From NCBI RefSeq assembly GCF_022701255.1, contig NZ_CP031705.1, positions 6,262,001-6,326,000 of the forward strand: a stretch of DNA of 64,000 bases, written 5' to 3'. This document shows positions 27,544 to 37,000 of this stretch, in pieces. The notes beneath the pieces were generated by a model. It searched no databases and was not told the origin of the DNA. It worked only from the letters and a program-made list of their open reading frames with translations. The stretch comes from Microcoleus vaginatus HSN003. GTDB lineage: Bacteria > Cyanobacteriota > Cyanobacteriia > Cyanobacteriales > Microcoleaceae. The translations under genes and the position numbers were made by a program. The stretch's first letter is position 1; each line of letters opens with the position of its first letter.

Positions 27544-29172
27544 CTACTTATGACTACATTCCACCAAGATGACAGGAATAGGACTGGTTTCTAAGACGGC
27601 TTGAGAAACAGAACCTATTAGCACTTCTTCCCAAGGTTGATGCCCTCGTTTTCCGATCGCAATATATGCCACTTGCCGAGCTTGTGCCACGTGGATAATC
27701 TCCTGTGGAACTGTACCCGAAAGACTCAGGAACTCATAGCGAATATCTGATAATATTCGTTGTGCTTGTTGTTGTAATTGTAAGTTTGTGCTTTGCTCTC
27801 CCAGATTATCTACATACAAAACAATCACATCTCCATCACTGCGCCGAGCTAAGTCTGCGGCTTTAGTTAAAACATCTGCTGTTACGGGGGAAGCGTCTAC
27901 TGCGGCGAGAAAAACTGGACGACCGGAAATAGCTACTTTTGTAGGGTCAACTTCGCCTTTTTCTAATAGTTTGGGAGCACAAGTGGGAATTGCCCAAGCA
28001 CCCAAGGGAGCTGTTACTAAAATTGAGAGAGCTGCGATCGCCAAAATCGTCTCGCCACCAGCAATGCCCTGAGCTAGGGGAATCGCCCCAATCGCCGCCT
28101 GTACCGTTGCTTTAGCGGAATTTCCTGGTAGCAAAAACAGCCGTTCTTTCCCAGTCCAATTACTACCTACAGTGGAAAGATACCAACCGAGCGATCGCCC
28201 AATCAGAGTCCCAATCGCCAACACCAACAAACCAACCAGCAAGGTATTGCCTAATACATTAAGTTGAATACTAGCTCCCAGTAGCACAAACAAAATAATT
28301 TCCGCGATCGTCCACAAATTATCAAAGCCACCCCGCAATCTTCGTGCTAAAGGTGCATCCAACTCAATCAGGAAAAACCCCGCCGCCATGACAGCCAAAT
28401 AGCCAGAGAAAACCGGAATATGTTCGGCTGATACTACCAGCCCAAGGGCAAAGCCAGCAGCGACTAGAGAGTCATGAACCGCAGTTTGAGTCCAGTTTTG
28501 CTTGACTAATAGTGACACCAAAATTCGAGCAGTCACCCATCCCAACAGCACCCCCAAGGTAATTTGGATGAAGATTTGAAATGGCAGCAATTGCAGAGGG
28601 CTGAGGGTGATTCCTCCCACTAAGGTAATGGCTGTAGCTTTCCCTTGGGATAGAAATGCTAGCAGTAGGCTAAACACCAGCAAAAGCAATACATCTGACA
28701 AGGCACTCCCCGTCAGAATCGCATCGGGAATTCCTTTTTTTACTCCCCAACCTAAACTTTTTAACCGCAGCATTCCGGGAACAATCACTGCTGGAGATTC
28801 CGCACCAATGATGCAGCCTAGCAGTAGCCCCGTCAAAAAATCAAACTGAAGTAGCCACATCGCAGCGACAGCAATGGCGACGGCCTCGCAAGCGGCAGGC
28901 AGAAAGCCTAATCGCAGCGCCACGGTTCCCTGTTGGGATAGCTTTTCGCGATCGAGTCCTAACCCCGCTTTCATCAAAATCACCATCACAGCAATGGTGC
29001 GAAGAGAATTCGCTGCGCCCAAAACCTCTGGGCTAATGACATTCCCCAGTTGCGGGCCTAATAAAATGCCCACCAGCACCATACCTACGAGTGCTGGAGC
29101 TTTCAGCCGTCGAGCAATCTGCCCGACAAAAAAGCCCATTAATAAAATCCAGATCATACTTTCTAACATCAC
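27544..29172 (-). CDS. Cation:proton antiporter (CPA2) with C-terminal Usp domain
   Basis: 542 residues. The first 385 residues hold about twelve spans typical of KefB/NhaA-fold antiporters (MILLMGFFVGQIARRLKAPALVG, IGAESPAVIVPGMLRL, ATVQAAIGAIPLAQGIAGGE). From about 415 a universal stress domain follows (VFLAAVDASPVTADVLTKAA) with the nucleotide-binding signature GKRGHQPWEEVLIGSVSQ, i.e. G-2x-G-9x-G-S, the ATP-binding type. So transport is probably gated by a bound nucleotide. Likely role: Na+ or K+ exchange for protons and pH or salt homeostasis. It is transcribed toward the MscS pair, fitting an osmotic stress neighbourhood. Confidence 0.92.
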   Translation of the reverse strand: MMLESMIWILLMGFFVGQIARRLKAPALVGMVLVGILLGPQLGNVISPEVLGAANSLRTIAVMVILMKAGLGLDREKLSQQGTVALRLGFLPAACEAVAIAVAAMWLLQFDFLTGLLLGCIIGAESPAVIVPGMLRLKSLGWGVKKGIPDAILTGSALSDVLLLLVFSLLLAFLSQGKATAITLVGGITLSPLQLLPFQIFIQITLGVLLGWVTARILVSLLVKQNWTQTAVHDSLVAAGFALGLVVSAEHIPVFSGYLAVMAAGFFLIELDAPLARRLRGGFDNLWTIAEIILFVLLGASIQLNVLGNTLLVGLLVLAIGTLIGRSLGWYLSTVGSNWTGKERLFLLPGNSAKATVQAAIGAIPLAQGIAGGETILAIAALSILVTAPLGAWAIPTCAPKLLEKGEVDPTKVAISGRPVFLAAVDASPVTADVLTKAADLARRSDGDVIVLYVDNLGEQSTNLQLQQQAQRILSDIRYEFLSLSGTVPQEIIHVAQARQVAYIAIGKRGHQPWEEVLIGSVSQAVLETSPIPVILVECSHK

Positions 29173-29403
29173 GCCACCTTGAAGCTGAATGGATGAACGT
29201 GACTTGTAGGGGAAAGATCGATCGAGGCATCCGCACTATCCTACCCTTCCGCCACAAGTCGGAACAGTAGGAGCCATCAGCCTTTTAAACGTTATGAAGA
29301 TTATTAATAACGAAGGGCGGTTTCGGCGAGCTCCATCGCCATCATTACTTTTATACCACTATTGAAGCTGATAAGCTGTTCGGCATTTAAAAGACGATAG
29401 TAT

Positions 29404-29463
29404 GGTGCGTCAGTACAGAAGTGTTTCCCGCATAAGCGCGTAAGTGTTCACTCCTGACGCACC
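29404..29463. repeat. Inverted GGTGCGTCAG repeat
   Basis: GGTGCGTCAG at 29404-29413 is mirrored by CTGACGCACC at 29454-29463, a 60-base fold-back of the kind scattered in Oscillatoriales spacers. It lies in the 650-base gap between the antiporter and bvdR, which holds no gene. Confidence 0.6.
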
Positions 29464-29593
29464 CTACAAGCCTCGTTAGTTGTTTAAATGCTCCACAGCT
29501 TATTCCATTTCCGTGCCTCCCGGAATGCCTACCCTTGTTCATGGACTTCGACGGTTTGAACCTATCTTTTTGGGATGGAAACTAGCTCATATC

Positions 29594-29620
29594 CTGGAAG
29601 GAATATAGCATTCCTTCCAG
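29594..29620. terminator. Perfect hairpin, CTGGAAGGAAT stem
   Basis: CTGGAAGGAAT (29594-29604) and ATTCCTTCCAG (29610-29620) form an uninterrupted 11-base stem with a 5-base loop. No U-run follows on either strand, so it may be a repeat hairpin instead of a true terminator. It is about 200 bases beyond the bvdR stop. Confidence 0.5.
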
Positions 29621-29670
29621 GAGTCTTACAAAGATGTAGGGGTAATGCCTTTCTTTGCCTACCCGGCTTC

Positions 29671-29699
29671 ATGGGGGCAACCACGGGGGGTTTGCCCCT
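29671..29699. repeat. GGGGCAA...TTGCCCC motif, second copy
   Basis: 29 bases that are the reverse complement of 16207-16235 with one difference. The ends are themselves nearly palindromic, so the motif can fold. Confidence 0.6.
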
Positions 29700-29820
29700 A
29701 CAAGAATTACACAAATGATTTAGGATTAGGATTGTTATAGGTAATTGAGAAAGGTGCAATATCTCCGTTCTATTGAATTTTTTTCCCAAATCAAATAACC
29801 TTCTGTTTCATAGCTTTTTA

Positions 29821-30831
29821 TCAATTTATAAGGGCGATAGTTTGCCTAGTTTCGCTCGATCGCCTCGCAGCATCTGCAACCTTCAAAGCGTACAAACTAC
29901 TGGAAGTATTCACGTACAAAGGCGTACCGTTTGACAAATATTCCAACACCATATCGGTGTCTTTGGCAAACAAGCCGCGTCGCGTTCCTACTTTGAGGTT
30001 GCGCCGATTTTCTCCCTGAATTAATTGACCGGATTCTGGAGTAAAAACCAGGGTTCCTGCTTCTCCGTAGATGGTAAAAATGTTTTCCGACTGCCAAAAA
30101 GTCTCTCCTTTTCCATAAACAGCTTCAGCGACAACGCCATTGGCAAAGCGCAACTGTGCATTGCACAAACAAGCTTTGTAGAAATCCGGCTGACTGTCCC
30201 AAAATTGAGCTTGACAGTTAACGCTTGTCACTTCTCCGAACAAATCGGTAAATCGGTGCAGTCGCGAAATTGCGCCAACTAAGGGAAAGCCAAAGAGGGA
30301 ATGTTGATAAGTCCACCGCTGCGGGGCTGGATGTTGAGGAGTAATAGTAATGTAGCGGGCGTAAAAAACTTTACCCACTAATGGCAAAGATTCTTTGATT
30401 GAGGAGTGCAAACCGCCTAACAGTTCGATGTGTTCGATGTGGAGGAGTTTTTGCTTTTGGGCGGCAAGTTCGATCGCCCTTTCTGCTTCAGATACGTCTA
30501 AAGATAGAGGATATTCCACCACAACGTGCTTGTCATTTTCTAACGCCGCCAGGACGATCGCCCCGTGATCCCGATTCACCGTACAGACAATCACCAAATC
30601 TAAATCGTCTCTTTCTACCAGCTTGCGCCAGGAAACCGCAGCTTCTGCCCCGAACCCTTGACAAAATTCTGCGGTTTTTTCCGGGGTGTGGCCCGCAACC
30701 GCTACCAAGTGCGATCGCCCATCAGCTTGAATTGTCTCGGCCCTCAACTTAGCGGCAAAACCAGTACCCACAATTCCCACGCGAATTGGAGAATTAACGG
30801 AAGAACCAAAGCGAGTATCAATATTAGTCAT
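29821..30831 (-). CDS. bvdR: Biliverdin reductase (Gfo/Idh/MocA fold)
   Basis: 336 residues. The Rossmann motif RVGIVGTGFAAK lies at residues 17-28. The combination LLHIEHIELLGGLHSSIKE, VFYARYITITPQHPAPQRWT and FGFPLVGAISRLHRFTDLFG is characteristic of cyanobacterial BvdR, as in Synechocystis. It reduces biliverdin IX-alpha to bilirubin with NAD(P)H in the cytosol and is linked in Synechocystis to normal phycobilisome formation. Length and motifs are complete. A truncated broken copy lies at 10205-10592. It is transcribed away from the ferredoxin gene. In this genome it may also limit biliverdin for the phytochrome encoded at 52656. Confidence 0.9.
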   Translation of the reverse strand: MTNIDTRFGSSVNSPIRVGIVGTGFAAKLRAETIQADGRSHLVAVAGHTPEKTAEFCQGFGAEAAVSWRKLVERDDLDLVIVCTVNRDHGAIVLAALENDKHVVVEYPLSLDVSEAERAIELAAQKQKLLHIEHIELLGGLHSSIKESLPLVGKVFYARYITITPQHPAPQRWTYQHSLFGFPLVGAISRLHRFTDLFGEVTSVNCQAQFWDSQPDFYKACLCNAQLRFANGVVAEAVYGKGETFWQSENIFTIYGEAGTLVFTPESGQLIQGENRRNLKVGTRRGLFAKDTDMVLEYLSNGTPLYVNTSSSLYALKVADAARRSSETRQTIALIN

Positions 30832-31356
30832 GGGATTTGAGATTTAAGATTTTAGATAGTTACAGACTTGCGCTGCAGGGGTTTAGGGTTCTATCGCCCC
30901 GATTTTAAGCTGTGGTTGTGGTGCGATTTATTCGATCGAGCCTTCAACACCCAAGTCTTGATGCCATCTAACTATACATTTCACCGCCTGCTGGGACTTG
31001 CCTTGCAGCAAGTCTTGCTGAAACTCGATCGACACACCGCATACCAACAACCCGGTTTTTGTGCTGTAGGGCTCAAAACAGGATTTTTCTTGGAAACCGG
31101 ATTATTTAGCGCAAGTCTTGCGGCAACAGTATCACAAGGCTGAATCCAAGATAGGTATAAGTAATCAAGATGAAATTAGAAAAAGTTATAACTAATCCCA
31201 TTCAAATGTTTTGTAAATAAGTGTGTCAACCTCCCTTCTATCCCCTACTATCATAGAGGGAACGAACCTAAGACCTAACCTCAAAGCTAATAGAGCCTTG
31301 AAGTTTGCATTAGGAAAAATTATCAATCTTGTTGAATTTTTGAGAGGATTTAGTGC
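30832..31356. other. Divergent spacer and leader of the ferredoxin gene
   Basis: About 520 bases between bvdR and petF, both reading outward. A frame at 30868-31143 (91 codons) has no motif or ribosome site and is not called. The last 180 bases are the likely promoter and untranslated leader of petF, ending in a ribosome site GAGAGGA at 31342-31348. Confidence 0.4.
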
Positions 31357-31656
31357 ATGGCAACTTACAAAGTTACCCTCATCAGCGAAGCCGAAGGAAT
31401 TAACCAGACCATTGACGTTGATGACGATACTTACATTCTTGATGCTGCTGAAGAAGCAGGACTCGACCTCCCCTACTCTTGCCGCGCTGGAGCTTGCTCC
31501 ACCTGCGCCGGCAAAATCACCAAAGGCGAAATTGACCAATCCGACCAATCTTTCTTGGACGATGACCAAATCGAGGCCGGATTTGTCCTCACCTGCGTCG
31601 CCTATCCCAAGTCTGACTGTACGATCGAAACTCACCAAGAAGAATCGCTCTACTAA
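31357..31656 (+). CDS. petF: Plant-type [2Fe-2S] ferredoxin
   Basis: 99 residues, the standard size. The four cluster ligands are Cys42, Cys47, Cys50 ([16 protein letters not shown]) and Cys80 (LTCVAYP), with normal spacing. N-terminal [20 protein letters not shown] is typical of photosynthetic ferredoxin I. It takes electrons from photosystem I and passes them to FNR, thioredoxin reductase, nitrite reductase and bilin reductases. Acidic, soluble. A clear ribosome site precedes the ATG. It is a single-gene unit flanked by fold-back repeats downstream. Which paralogue of the ferredoxin family this is cannot be decided without the rest of the genome. Confidence 0.97.
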   Translation: MATYKVTLISEAEGINQTIDVDDDTYILDAAEEAGLDLPYSCRAGACSTCAGKITKGEIDQSDQSFLDDDQIEAGFVLTCVAYPKSDCTIETHQEESLY

Positions 31657-31682
31657 GAAAGGACGCTCTGCGTGATACCCTA

Positions 31683-31750
31683 AGAAACCCGGTTTCTCGT
31701 TTCCAGAATTAAGCTGAAATACGGCAATTATGTTAAGAAACCGGGTTTCT
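31683..31750. repeat. AGAAACCCGGTTTCT inverted pair behind petF
   Basis: AGAAACCCGGTTTCT at 31683-31697 and its exact reverse complement AGAAACCGGGTTTCT at 31736-31750. Each half is nearly palindromic, so both local hairpins and a 68-base fold-back are possible. Its position 26 bases after the petF stop would suit transcript 3' end formation. Confidence 0.7.
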
Positions 31751-31837
31751 GTGTCTAACATTGCAACAAAGCCGCCAGCAGTCTGTCACTCCCAGCTATG
31801 AATTCCTAGCTGTTTGAGCAGATAGCTGACCAAATAA

Positions 31838-31909
31838 TTTTAGATTTTAGATGGCAGATTTTAGATTAACTGTGAAACCAATCTAGAATCCAAAGTCTAA
31901 AATCTAAAA
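31838..31909. repeat. TTTTAGATTTTAGA inverted repeat
   Basis: A perfect 14-base inverted repeat (31838-31851 and 31896-31909). AAATCTA-type runs also occur at 60487-60517 and 61652-61673, so this is a dispersed element of the genome. The rest of the petF-spoIID gap has no gene. Confidence 0.65.
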
Positions 31910-32001
31910 GTTTTACGGCTGATATTTAGTCCGCAAAGGCGGACTTTGTTTGTGTAGTGGCGATGATTTAAATCGCCGACTCTTAGGCCGACTTCGATCG
32001 A

Positions 32002-33711
32002 CTATTCGCGCCAAAATGTAATGTTATCGCTGAGCGGCACAACTTGAGCGCCGGGAAAATAAAAGCTCAGAATTTGAGATCCATTCCAGCCCAAATTAGC
32101 CAAATTGTAAGAACCAGTCTGACTCATTCCCACCCCGTGTCCGAAGCCGCCTCCGACAAAAGCATAACCGTTGAGAGTTTTGTCGGGATTGTAAATTGGT
32201 TCTAGGTAAAAAAGCGTGCTAATCGGCGGGTAAAAAGCATTGCGAATCTCGTCTTTGTCGATATCGATGGGGCCCAAGTCAGTTTGAACCTTCATTTTCA
32301 AAACTCGACCTGCGGCCGACCTTTCCACCACTTCTACTTGAGTGACAGTTTTAAGATTAGCCAGCGGGTGCTGTTTCTTCTGAAGATACTGTTTGAGAAA
32401 TCCACCAATCGCGGTCAAAGAAGCTGGTTCGCGCCACCGAAAAGTGTCTTCTTTTTCCTCATTAAACCCTGTTTCCAAACTCAGAAAGCGGCGGAAGTTG
32501 TTTTCGTCAGACAAACTCTGCTTGGACAAATCCCAAATATTATTAGGGGAATCGACGATCGATCGCAAATATGGACGTTCCGCGCCCTCCCACACATCGT
32601 TAAAAGTCGCTGTCACGCCGCCGCTAGACGCGGAATAAAGCGCGTCTACTAGCTGATTTTCGTAAGCTAGCACCAAACCGCTCGTTTGGGCGATCGCCTT
32701 ATCACTTTGCGGGTAAACCTCGGTTAAACCGTGATAAACTTGGCAGTTAACATCAGCGCACAACTCATAATTATCTACAGCAAACCGGCGCAAATTTCTC
32801 AGGGCGTAGGTTCTCGCCAAAATAGTTTGAGCCACAATCGCAGCGTAAGGCGAAAAAGCCCCAATTTCGTGAGGAACCACACCCCGCAAATAAGTTTCGG
32901 TCAGCACTTTATTCACCAAAGTATAAGTGCCGTAAGAATTTTTTTGCAGGTGCAAACTGCCGCCATAACGGCGAGTTTGTTGAATAGCTTTTTCGGGTTC
33001 AATAGCTGTCGCCTCTTGGGTAGTTTGTTCCAATACCTCAATCACATTTTTCCCCGCCGTCACATCCAACTCATTGCGGTTGAAGCGAAAGCCGTTTAAA
33101 ACCCAAAATGCCTGGGGTACTTGTTTAAAAACTTTGGAATCCAAAAAAGCTGTTGTGTTCCCTTGAGCTTGCAAACTTTGCAACAGCCAGCGCCGCACCA
33201 AAGGAGAGTTATAAACATCTCTTTTCGCCCAAACTTGCCAGCGCAAAGGTTGAGCAATTTCTACTTCAATTCCCTGGGCGCGCCACTGATTGGCGCTGTC
33301 TTCCGCACTCTCGAAACTGCGGTGGGAACTTAGTACCACTCGTTCTTCTACTGTCGGCGTTTCCAGTGGTTTCGGGGCTATTTCTAACTTGACGCTAGCA
33401 GCCGTTTTGGTTTCTATGCCTTGAGGAGTTTTGTAACGCAAAGTTAAGCTGTCGCCCGGTAATGCTTTCAGCGTCAGTTTGTCGGTTGCTTTTGTGCCAA
33501 ACCGCTGCACCACGCCGATTTTGATCGGTCTATTTTGGGCAGTTTGGGCGTATCCCGCAGCGGTGAAAATGGGCAACAGGCACAATGCGGTGAAAACAGT
33601 GCTAGAAACGCAGCTAAACCATTTGTAATTGGGAGTTGGAGGTGCTTGAGCGAACACGGTTATCTGTCTCGCGATAGTTGAAAATGGGGATTTTTGATTG
33701 TACGTTAGCAC
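32002..33711 (-). CDS. SpoIID/LytB domain protein
   Basis: 569 residues. An N-terminal hydrophobic segment (VFTALCLLPIFTAAGYAQ, about 38-55) acts as signal or anchor. A poorly conserved region with SH3-like or SPOR-like strands follows (RSFESAEDSANQWRAQGIEV), then the SpoIID domain (about 245-560): YRGVV-type LRGVVPHEIGAFSPYAAIVAQ, the Cys pair CADVNCQVY, ALYSASSGGVT and GFGHGVGMSQTGSYNLA. SpoIID of Bacillus is a lytic transglycosylase that needs denuded glycan; cyanobacterial forms probably remodel peptidoglycan or septa. It is a single gene on the minus strand; the 380-base region upstream carries a long fold-back element. Confidence 0.88.
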   Translation of the reverse strand: MLTYNQKSPFSTIARQITVFAQAPPTPNYKWFSCVSSTVFTALCLLPIFTAAGYAQTAQNRPIKIGVVQRFGTKATDKLTLKALPGDSLTLRYKTPQGIETKTAASVKLEIAPKPLETPTVEERVVLSSHRSFESAEDSANQWRAQGIEVEIAQPLRWQVWAKRDVYNSPLVRRWLLQSLQAQGNTTAFLDSKVFKQVPQAFWVLNGFRFNRNELDVTAGKNVIEVLEQTTQEATAIEPEKAIQQTRRYGGSLHLQKNSYGTYTLVNKVLTETYLRGVVPHEIGAFSPYAAIVAQTILARTYALRNLRRFAVDNYELCADVNCQVYHGLTEVYPQSDKAIAQTSGLVLAYENQLVDALYSASSGGVTATFNDVWEGAERPYLRSIVDSPNNIWDLSKQSLSDENNFRRFLSLETGFNEEKEDTFRWREPASLTAIGGFLKQYLQKKQHPLANLKTVTQVEVVERSAAGRVLKMKVQTDLGPIDIDKDEIRNAFYPPISTLFYLEPIYNPDKTLNGYAFVGGGFGHGVGMSQTGSYNLANLGWNGSQILSFYFPGAQVVPLSDNITFWRE

Positions 33712-33771
33712 ATTTGGCCGCTGCTAGACGCGGATTCCGGAAGATTAGGTGGTTTGGTTCGTTAAACCGAT

Positions 33772-33895
33772 AGTCCGACAGGGGTTGAAACCCCTGCCTC
33801 AAAGCAAAAGTCCTCTAAAAGAGGACTGAATAATTCATTAGTCCTCTTTTAGAGGACTTTCGCTATTAGACAGGGAATTCATTCCCTGGCGGACT
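33772..33895. repeat. Long fold-back element with covarying sub-hairpins
   Basis: Two 56-base arms (33772-33827 and 33840-33895) pair at about 47 of 56 positions. Each arm also contains its own hairpins: AGTCCTCTAAAAGAGGACT (33809-33827) and its mirror, and an outer stem whose two versions differ in a compensating way (CAGGGG/CCCCTG versus CAGGGA/TCCCTG). It lies between the end of the STAND-WD40 gene and the start of the SpoIID gene and may terminate the former. The remaining bases up to 34091 hold nothing clear. Confidence 0.75.
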
Positions 33896-34091
33896 GCCGG
33901 GTGGGCGGGAGGAATGGCGGACAAAAAGCTTAAGTTGACACGCCTTGGGCACTGGCGGTTTCCTGGCTGTGGGTAATATTAATTCCGATGCTACCGGATT
34001 TGAGATGAAACGCAGTAATCGCAAAAGTTGCGATCGCTTTACATTCTGTTACACGGTCAGGTTTATTTGCACCTACCGACTGATTGGCTAA

Positions 34092-37000
34092 TCATTTTTT
34101 CTGAGCACTAATATCATCGCAAACGTGTTTCTCGCTTTCATCAGCATTATTCTGCAAATAGTCGTGCAGCCAGTCGCAGCCTTGCACCAGCATTTCATCT
34201 AAACTTTTAATTCGCCACAACCGGGCTGTATAGTCATCTGATGCCGTAGTAATGTATTTGCCGTCGGGACTGAAACTGACACTCGATACCGAATCTTGAT
34301 GTCCTTTAAATTCTTGTATCAGCTTGCCTGTTAAATCCCACAACCTTGCTGTATAGTCCCCTGATGCCGTAGCGATGTATTTGCCGTCAGGACTAAAACT
34401 GACACTCCATACTACATTTTGATGTCCTTTAAATTCTCGTATCAGCTTGCCTGTTAAATCGTACAACCTTGCTGTTTTGTCCCCTGATATAGCAATGTAT
34501 TTGCCGTCGGGACTAAAACTGACACTCGATACCGAATCTTGATGTCCTTTAAATTCTTGTATCAGCTTGCCTGTTAAATCGTACAACCTTGCTGTTTTGT
34601 CCCCTGATGCCGTAGCGATGTATTTGCCGTCATGACTAAAACTGACACTCAAGACCAAATTTTGATGTCCTTTAAATTCTTGGATCAGGTTGCCTGTTAA
34701 ATCCCACAACCGGGCTGTTTTGTCAAATGATGCCGTAGCGATGTATTTGCCGTCAGGACTAAAACTGATACTGGTTACCGAATCTTGATGTCCTTTAAAT
34801 TCTCGTATCAGCTTGCCTGTTAAATCCCACAACCGGGCTGTTTTGTCCGATGATGCCGTAGCGATGTATTTGCCGTCGGGACTAAAACTGACACTGGTTA
34901 CCGAATCTTGATGTCCTTTAAATTCTCGTATCAGCTTGCCTGTTAAATCGTACAACCTTGCTGTTTTGTCCCCTGATATAGCAATGTATTTGCCGTCGGG
35001 ACTAAAACTGACACTCGATACCAAATCTTGATGTCCTTTAAATTCTTGTATCAGCTTGCCTGTTAAATCCCACAACCGGGCTGTATAGTCCCCTGATGCC
35101 GTAGCGATGTATTTGCCGTCGTGACTAAAACTGACACTCAATACCAAATTTTGATGTCCTTTAAATTCTTGGATCAGGTTGCCTGTTAAATCCCACAACC
35201 GGGCTGTTTTGTCCAATGATGCCGTAGCGATGTATTTGCCGTCGTGACTAAAACTGACACTTGTTACCGAACTTTGATGTCCTTTAAATTCTTCTATCAA
35301 CTTACCTGTTAAATCCCACAACCTTGCTGTTTTGTCCCCTGATGCCGTAGCGATGTATTTGCCGTCGGGACTAAAACTGACACTCCTTACCGAACTTTGA
35401 TGTCCTTTAAATTGTTGTATCAACTTGCCTTTGACATCCCACAACCGGGCTGTTTTGTCTGCTGATGCCGTAGCGATGTATTTGCCGTCAGGACTAAAAC
35501 TGACACTCGATACCCAACGTTGATGTCCTTTAAATTCTTGTATCAACTTGCCTGTTACATCCCACAACCGGGCTGTATAGTCATCTGATGCCGTAGCGAT
35601 GTATTTGCCGTCGGGACTAAAACTGACACTCGATACCGAATCTTGATGTCCTTTAAATTCTTGTATCAACTTGCCTGTTACATCCCACAACCTTGCTGTT
35701 TTGTCCCCTGATGCCGTAGCGATGTATTTGCCGTCGGGACTAAAACTGACACTCGATACCCAACGTTGATGTCCTTTAAATTCTTGTATCAACTTGCCTG
35801 TTACATCCCACAACCGGGCTGTTTTGTCCCATGATGCCGTAGCGATGTATTTGCCGTCGGGACTAAAACTGACACTCCATACCAAACGTTGATGTCCTTT
35901 AAACCGATTTTGTTCTCGGATGTTGTCGAGAATCTGGTTGAGGGCAATCTGGGGAGTAAATATCGGGTAATCTGCAAGGGAACGAACGTCCTTGACTGTA
36001 GCTTTGAGTTCTTTTCCAGTCTTCACGGCAGAGATTAAAGCATCTATTTGGTTATTGTGCAACTCAAACATTCTCAAAGCATCACTTGCAGCGCGCTCTA
36101 ATTTTGTCAATTTCTGTGCCTTGTCCACTTGCTGCCACGCTACTCCCATTACAGTTGCAGCTAAAACTAGGCTAATACTCAATACCGCTGTACCAATACC
36201 AATTCGTCTCTGGGCTTTTCGCTGTGATTCTACAGACAAAAGTTCTGCTTTTTGTCTTGCCTCTGCTAATATCTGATTTTCAGCTTCAGTTTGCTTGAGT
36301 TTTTGGCGTAATTCTAGTAATTCCGCACCGCGCTGTTTGCGGATAAAAGGCACTAAATAATCGTGGACAAGTTGGTAGCGTTCTATGGGAGTTGCAGGCA
36401 CTTCTAACACCAATCCCGATTTAACCACAATCTCTAAAACTAACTCTAATTTTTCTGACTTACTTCCTAAATCTGCTGCTAACTCAGCCAGAGTTTTCTG
36501 AGGACGAGTGTTGTTTTCATCCGTCAGCAAGTACAAGACAAGTTCGGCAATATCTTTATTTTCCTGGCCGCAGTCGGCGATAACTTCTGCTAAAAATTCC
36601 TCAACCAGTTTGAGCTTTGCCTGACTGCCAAGTTGCTGATATTCACTCAGTTGAGTAATCTGCCTTTTTTCTAGTTGCATTCCCGCGATTTGAAGTTCGA
36701 TCGGCCGTACTTCTCCCACTTCACCTGCTAAATCTGCTACCAGTGCGTTTACCACATCTTCCGACAAGTCAAGTTGAGAGCGTTTGGTTAAGGTTTGGAC
36801 AACAACTTTAGCATCGGCAATCGAAAAGTTACCCAAGTAATAGCAGATATTTTTATTGAGAATGTCGTTATCAATCATCGATAAGTTGGTCGTGCGATTC
36901 CATTCTAACAAGTAGAAGAGATAATCTTCCCGCAGCGACAGGATAATTTTGAGGTCGCTAATCTGATTTAAACATTCAGCCAGAAAATCATATAACTCTC

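Noticed and set aside
30868-31143. 91-codon plus frame before petF
   Set aside because: No known motif and no ribosome site; the region is better explained as spacer and leader.
31192-31761. 189-codon minus-strand frame opposite ferredoxin, and 150-codon plus frame 31223-31675
   Set aside because: Shadows of the ferredoxin gene and its leader; the true frame has all four cluster cysteines.
34200-35912. Possible CRISPR or satellite array suggested by regular 123-base period
   Set aside because: The frame is open throughout and encodes classical WD40 repeats.
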